A DNA stretch of 35,188 bases from Bryobacterales bacterium. Its GTDB lineage: Bacteria; Acidobacteriota; Terriglobia; Bryobacterales; UBA6623. Both the position numbers and the translations under genes were made by a program. The notes beneath the pieces are model-generated. The model was not told where the DNA came from. It worked only from the letters and a program-made list of their open reading frames with translations, and ran no database searches. The DNA is taken from contig JAPPMC010000288.1 of assembly GCA_028819235.1 (NCBI GenBank), positions 1 to 35,188 of the forward strand, written 5' to 3'. Each line of letters begins with the position of its first letter. The first letter of the stretch is position 1. Shown here piece by piece: positions 33,219-35,188 of the stretch.

Positions 33219-34582
33219 CGGATCGTGCCACACGAGGCGTTTCTGAGCAGGGCGAGGGCCCGCTCCGGTTCACCTTGGAGCGGGTGGACGAATCCCTCGT
33301 GAAAACCTTGGTGATCGGAGTCGGGGGCTGCGGCGGCAACGTGCTCGATTCGATGGTCGACAGCGGTTTGGCGGGAGTCGACCTCGTTGCAATCAACACG
33401 GACCGGCAAGCGCTGGACGCGTGCCGGGCTCCCAGCAAGCTGGAGATCGGCGTCCGGCTTAATCAAGGGCATGGCACGGGCTCGAACCCGGAATTGGGCC
33501 GGCAGGCGGCCCTAGAGCACACTGATGAACTGAACGATCTGCTCAGCGATGTGGATATTCTGTTCCTGATCGCCGGACTGGGTGGTGGGACGGGCACAGG
33601 GGCGGCCCCGGTCATTGCGTCATTGGCGAAGCAGCTCAACGTCCTGAGCGTTTCATTCGCGGTGTGCCCGTTCTCGTTTGAAGGCCAAAGGAGAGCCGGT
33701 GTCGCTTCGGATGGGCTCGCGCTCTTGGAGCAGCACGCCGACACCGCAATCGCAATCGACAACGACAGGCTGATCCAATGGGCCGAGGAAGGGACGGGCG
33801 TTCTTGACGGATTCCGGGTGGCCCACCGCGCAGTCGAGCGCGTGATCGCTGGGATCACTGCAGTTCTGAACCACAAGGGCCTCCTGAACGTTGACTTTGC
33901 TCATTTGCGGGAAGTGTTCCTGAATGGGGGCTCCGGGGTTGCCGGGTACGGCGATGGGAGTGGGCCGGATGCTGCCGTCAAGTCCGTTCGCGAAGCACTG
34001 GCTCACCCCCTGATGGGCTCGGACTTCCTGAGCGGTGCAGGCCGAGTGCTGGTCAACATTCACGTGCCGGACAGTTTCAGCATGGGCGACTGCACGGAGG
34101 CGCTTCGCATCATCCAGGCAGAAGTCTCATCCGACGCCCAGCTGATAGTGGGCATCGTTCCGGGGAAGAGGTCGGATGACACTGCAAGTGCGCTCGTGGT
34201 GGCCTCAAGCGCAAGCGGAGACGATGAGTCGATAGATCTGCAGCAGGAAGACTTCGACGGCGGGCACTCTACTGCCGCTGACATGGAGTCGAGTTTCGGG
34301 CGGCCGATGGAGTTCGGCGGAGGGGCGTCCGCCACCGGCGACTCGAGTTCCGACGTGCCGGCGGCGGATGCGGAGGCGCCCGTCGAAAGGTCGGAGCACA
34401 CAGCGCCGTCGCCGCCTCCCGTCCCGGTCCGGCCTTCGGAGAGCGAACCCTCTTGGGACGTGAGCCCGGAGCAGGCAATGATGCCGCCGTCAACTGTCGA
34501 GCCAGACGATGAGGAAGAGACGGTGGCTGAGCACTCCCGACGCGGCTCGTCTTTCTTCGGCCGTCGCAAGTTTTTTGGGTAG
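33215..34582 (+). CDS. ftsZ: divergent FtsZ with altered catalytic loop and C-terminus
   Basis: 455 residues. FtsZ is the tubulin-like GTPase of the division ring. Intact: glycine-rich start GVGGCGGN (35-42), NTDRQAL (61-67), GHGTGSNPELGRQAA (86-99), the tubulin signature GGGTGTGA (123-130) and PFSFEGQRR (152-160). Altered: in the T7 loop, NVDFAH (225-230) has His230 where FtsZ has Asp (E. coli Asp212), a residue of the next subunit needed for GTP hydrolysis; and FRVAHR (200-205) has His204 where E. coli Asn187 or Bacillus Asp187 contacts guanine. A long acidic linker rich in Pro and Ser (about 330-440) replaces the usual one. The normal C-terminal D-x-P-x-F-L-R peptide is absent; the end is SRRGSSFFGRRKFFG. 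The ATG overlaps ftsA and has a strong ribosome-binding site. Confidence 0.93.
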   Translation: MTDRATRGVSEQGEGPLRFTLERVDESLVKTLVIGVGGCGGNVLDSMVDSGLAGVDLVAINTDRQALDACRAPSKLEIGVRLNQGHGTGSNPELGRQAALEHTDELNDLLSDVDILFLIAGLGGGTGTGAAPVIASLAKQLNVLSVSFAVCPFSFEGQRRAGVASDGLALLEQHADTAIAIDNDRLIQWAEEGTGVLDGFRVAHRAVERVIAGITAVLNHKGLLNVDFAHLREVFLNGGSGVAGYGDGSGPDAAVKSVREALAHPLMGSDFLSGAGRVLVNIHVPDSFSMGDCTEALRIIQAEVSSDAQLIVGIVPGKRSDDTASALVVASSASGDDESIDLQQEDFDGGHSTAADMESSFGRPMEFGGGASATGDSSSDVPAADAEAPVERSEHTAPSPPPVPVRPSESEPSWDVSPEQAMMPPSTVEPDDEEETVAEHSRRGSSFFGRRKFFG

Positions 34583-35188
34583 TCCGTCCCCTGACTCTAC
34601 CGAGTTGCATGCCGAACCTTGGCTGAACTACTGGCGACTAGAGTAGGTGATTGGTCTCGAAGACCACCGAACTCCACATCGAAAGCCTCTGCCGCGAATC
34701 GCAGGGCTGTCCGGGCGTTAGAGCGGTCGGCCCCTCGAGGTAGTCGGCTCCACTGGCAAGCTCCCGGAAGAGGACAGAAACTTGCAGCTAGGCCTTGGTG
34801 GTCCGTTGCAGTTCTGCGAACGTGCCGACGATCGGCTGATGGGAGTCCGACCGGCAATACGCGGCTCGGTGGACGCTATGCACGTCCAGACCGTTCGCCC
34901 GCATCCCGTACACCGATCGGCACTGGGTTCACTTCCAGCGAGCACTGCAGATCGACCTTCGCATGGGTTTCCTGCGCATCTTGCGGCGAGCGCTGTCGGT
35001 TGCCGCCCAACCTGCGCCGGGGCGTCGGCAGTTCCAGCCCCATCTCGACCGGCAGTCGCGACAGGCCCTCGCGCAACGAGGCCGCGCCGATTGCGGCAGC
35101 CCGAATCGACCGCAGGCAGGGGACGGGCAGACTCCAGGGCGATTCTTTTTTGAGAGGCCAGAGCTGAGCATGGTGGGAGAGGGATGAG
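34583..35188. other. region after ftsZ with no confident gene
   Basis: About 600 bp to the window edge. Several short frames on both strands look partly protein-like (plus near 34945-35030 around QIDLRMGFLRILRRAL; minus 34876-35076) but each is broken by stops and I recognise no family, which suggests a decayed gene. A small perfect hairpin tggtct-cga-agacca lies at 34652-34666 without a T-run; it might end ftsZ transcription. An ATG near 35184 after GAGAGGG may start a gene beyond the edge. Confidence 0.4.

Noticed and set aside
34583..35188. Candidate integrase or transposase after ftsZ
   Set aside because: Short frames on both strands look partly protein-like, but I could not match any motif and every frame is broken, so I list it only as unassigned.

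Overview
This GC-rich bacterial window has two parts: an accessory stretch of mostly unrelated genes (1 to about 18 kb) and a compact, nearly complete division and cell wall (dcw) cluster (18.05 to 34.6 kb). The likely source is a Gram-negative, meso-diaminopimelate bacterium of the Acidobacteriota (Bryobacterales/Solibacter-like). I infer this from several things together: a planctomycete-type cytochrome/DUF1549/DUF1553 protein, a DUF1080 glycoside-degrading protein, a Tat-exported Gfo/Idh/MocA oxidoreductase, an OmpH-like periplasmic protein, a MurE with a DNPR motif, and an intact dcw operon ending in ftsZ. The intact operon argues against Planctomycetes. The taxonomy is inference; no rRNA gene is present.

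Accessory part. At the left edge is an OPT-family transporter gene that stops after about its N-terminal half (36-1031, minus). Then come an unrecognised protein and an NAD(P)-binding epimerase-like protein that abut exactly (1118-2914), a small secreted protein (2930-3472, minus), and a translationally coupled pair resembling a DUF6036 nucleotidyltransferase and its partner (3916-5132, minus). An intergenic region with a perfect 15-bp inverted repeat precedes a large exported PSCyt1/DUF1549/DUF1553 protein (5471-8746). Next are a possible transposase relic, a Sel1-repeat protein, a small membrane protein, a degenerate 147-bp duplication, a DUF1080 protein, a DUF481-like outer-membrane protein, a CNNM/CorC-type membrane protein, a Gfo/Idh/MocA oxidoreductase, tRNA-Ala(CGC), an OmpH/Skp-like chaperone, a small membrane protein and a sugar phosphate isomerase/epimerase-like protein.

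dcw part. A TTGACA-18-CATAAT promoter and five 10-bp-phased GTGG/TGGG boxes, probably the MraZ operator, precede mraZ-rsmH-ftsL-ftsI-murE-murF-mraY-murD-ftsW-murG-murC-ftsQ-ftsA-ftsZ. Most junctions are ATGA or GTGA overlaps, so this is very likely one translationally coupled transcript. It supplies the cytoplasmic Mur ligases, lipid I/II synthesis (MraY, MurG), the septal synthase pair FtsW-FtsI, the FtsQ-FtsL scaffold and the FtsA-FtsZ ring. murB and ddl are absent from their common places.

The most striking observation is at the end of the operon. FtsZ keeps the GGGTGTGA nucleotide-binding loop but has His in place of the catalytic T7-loop Asp and His in place of the guanine-contacting Asn/Asp. 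It also lacks the usual C-terminal FtsA/ZipA-binding peptide and ends in a basic, Phe-rich tail. The adjacent FtsA has degenerate ATP-binding motifs and no recognisable C-terminal membrane-targeting helix. Together they suggest a reworked Z-ring, possibly with the membrane tether moved from FtsA to FtsZ. This is inference from sequence and needs experimental proof.
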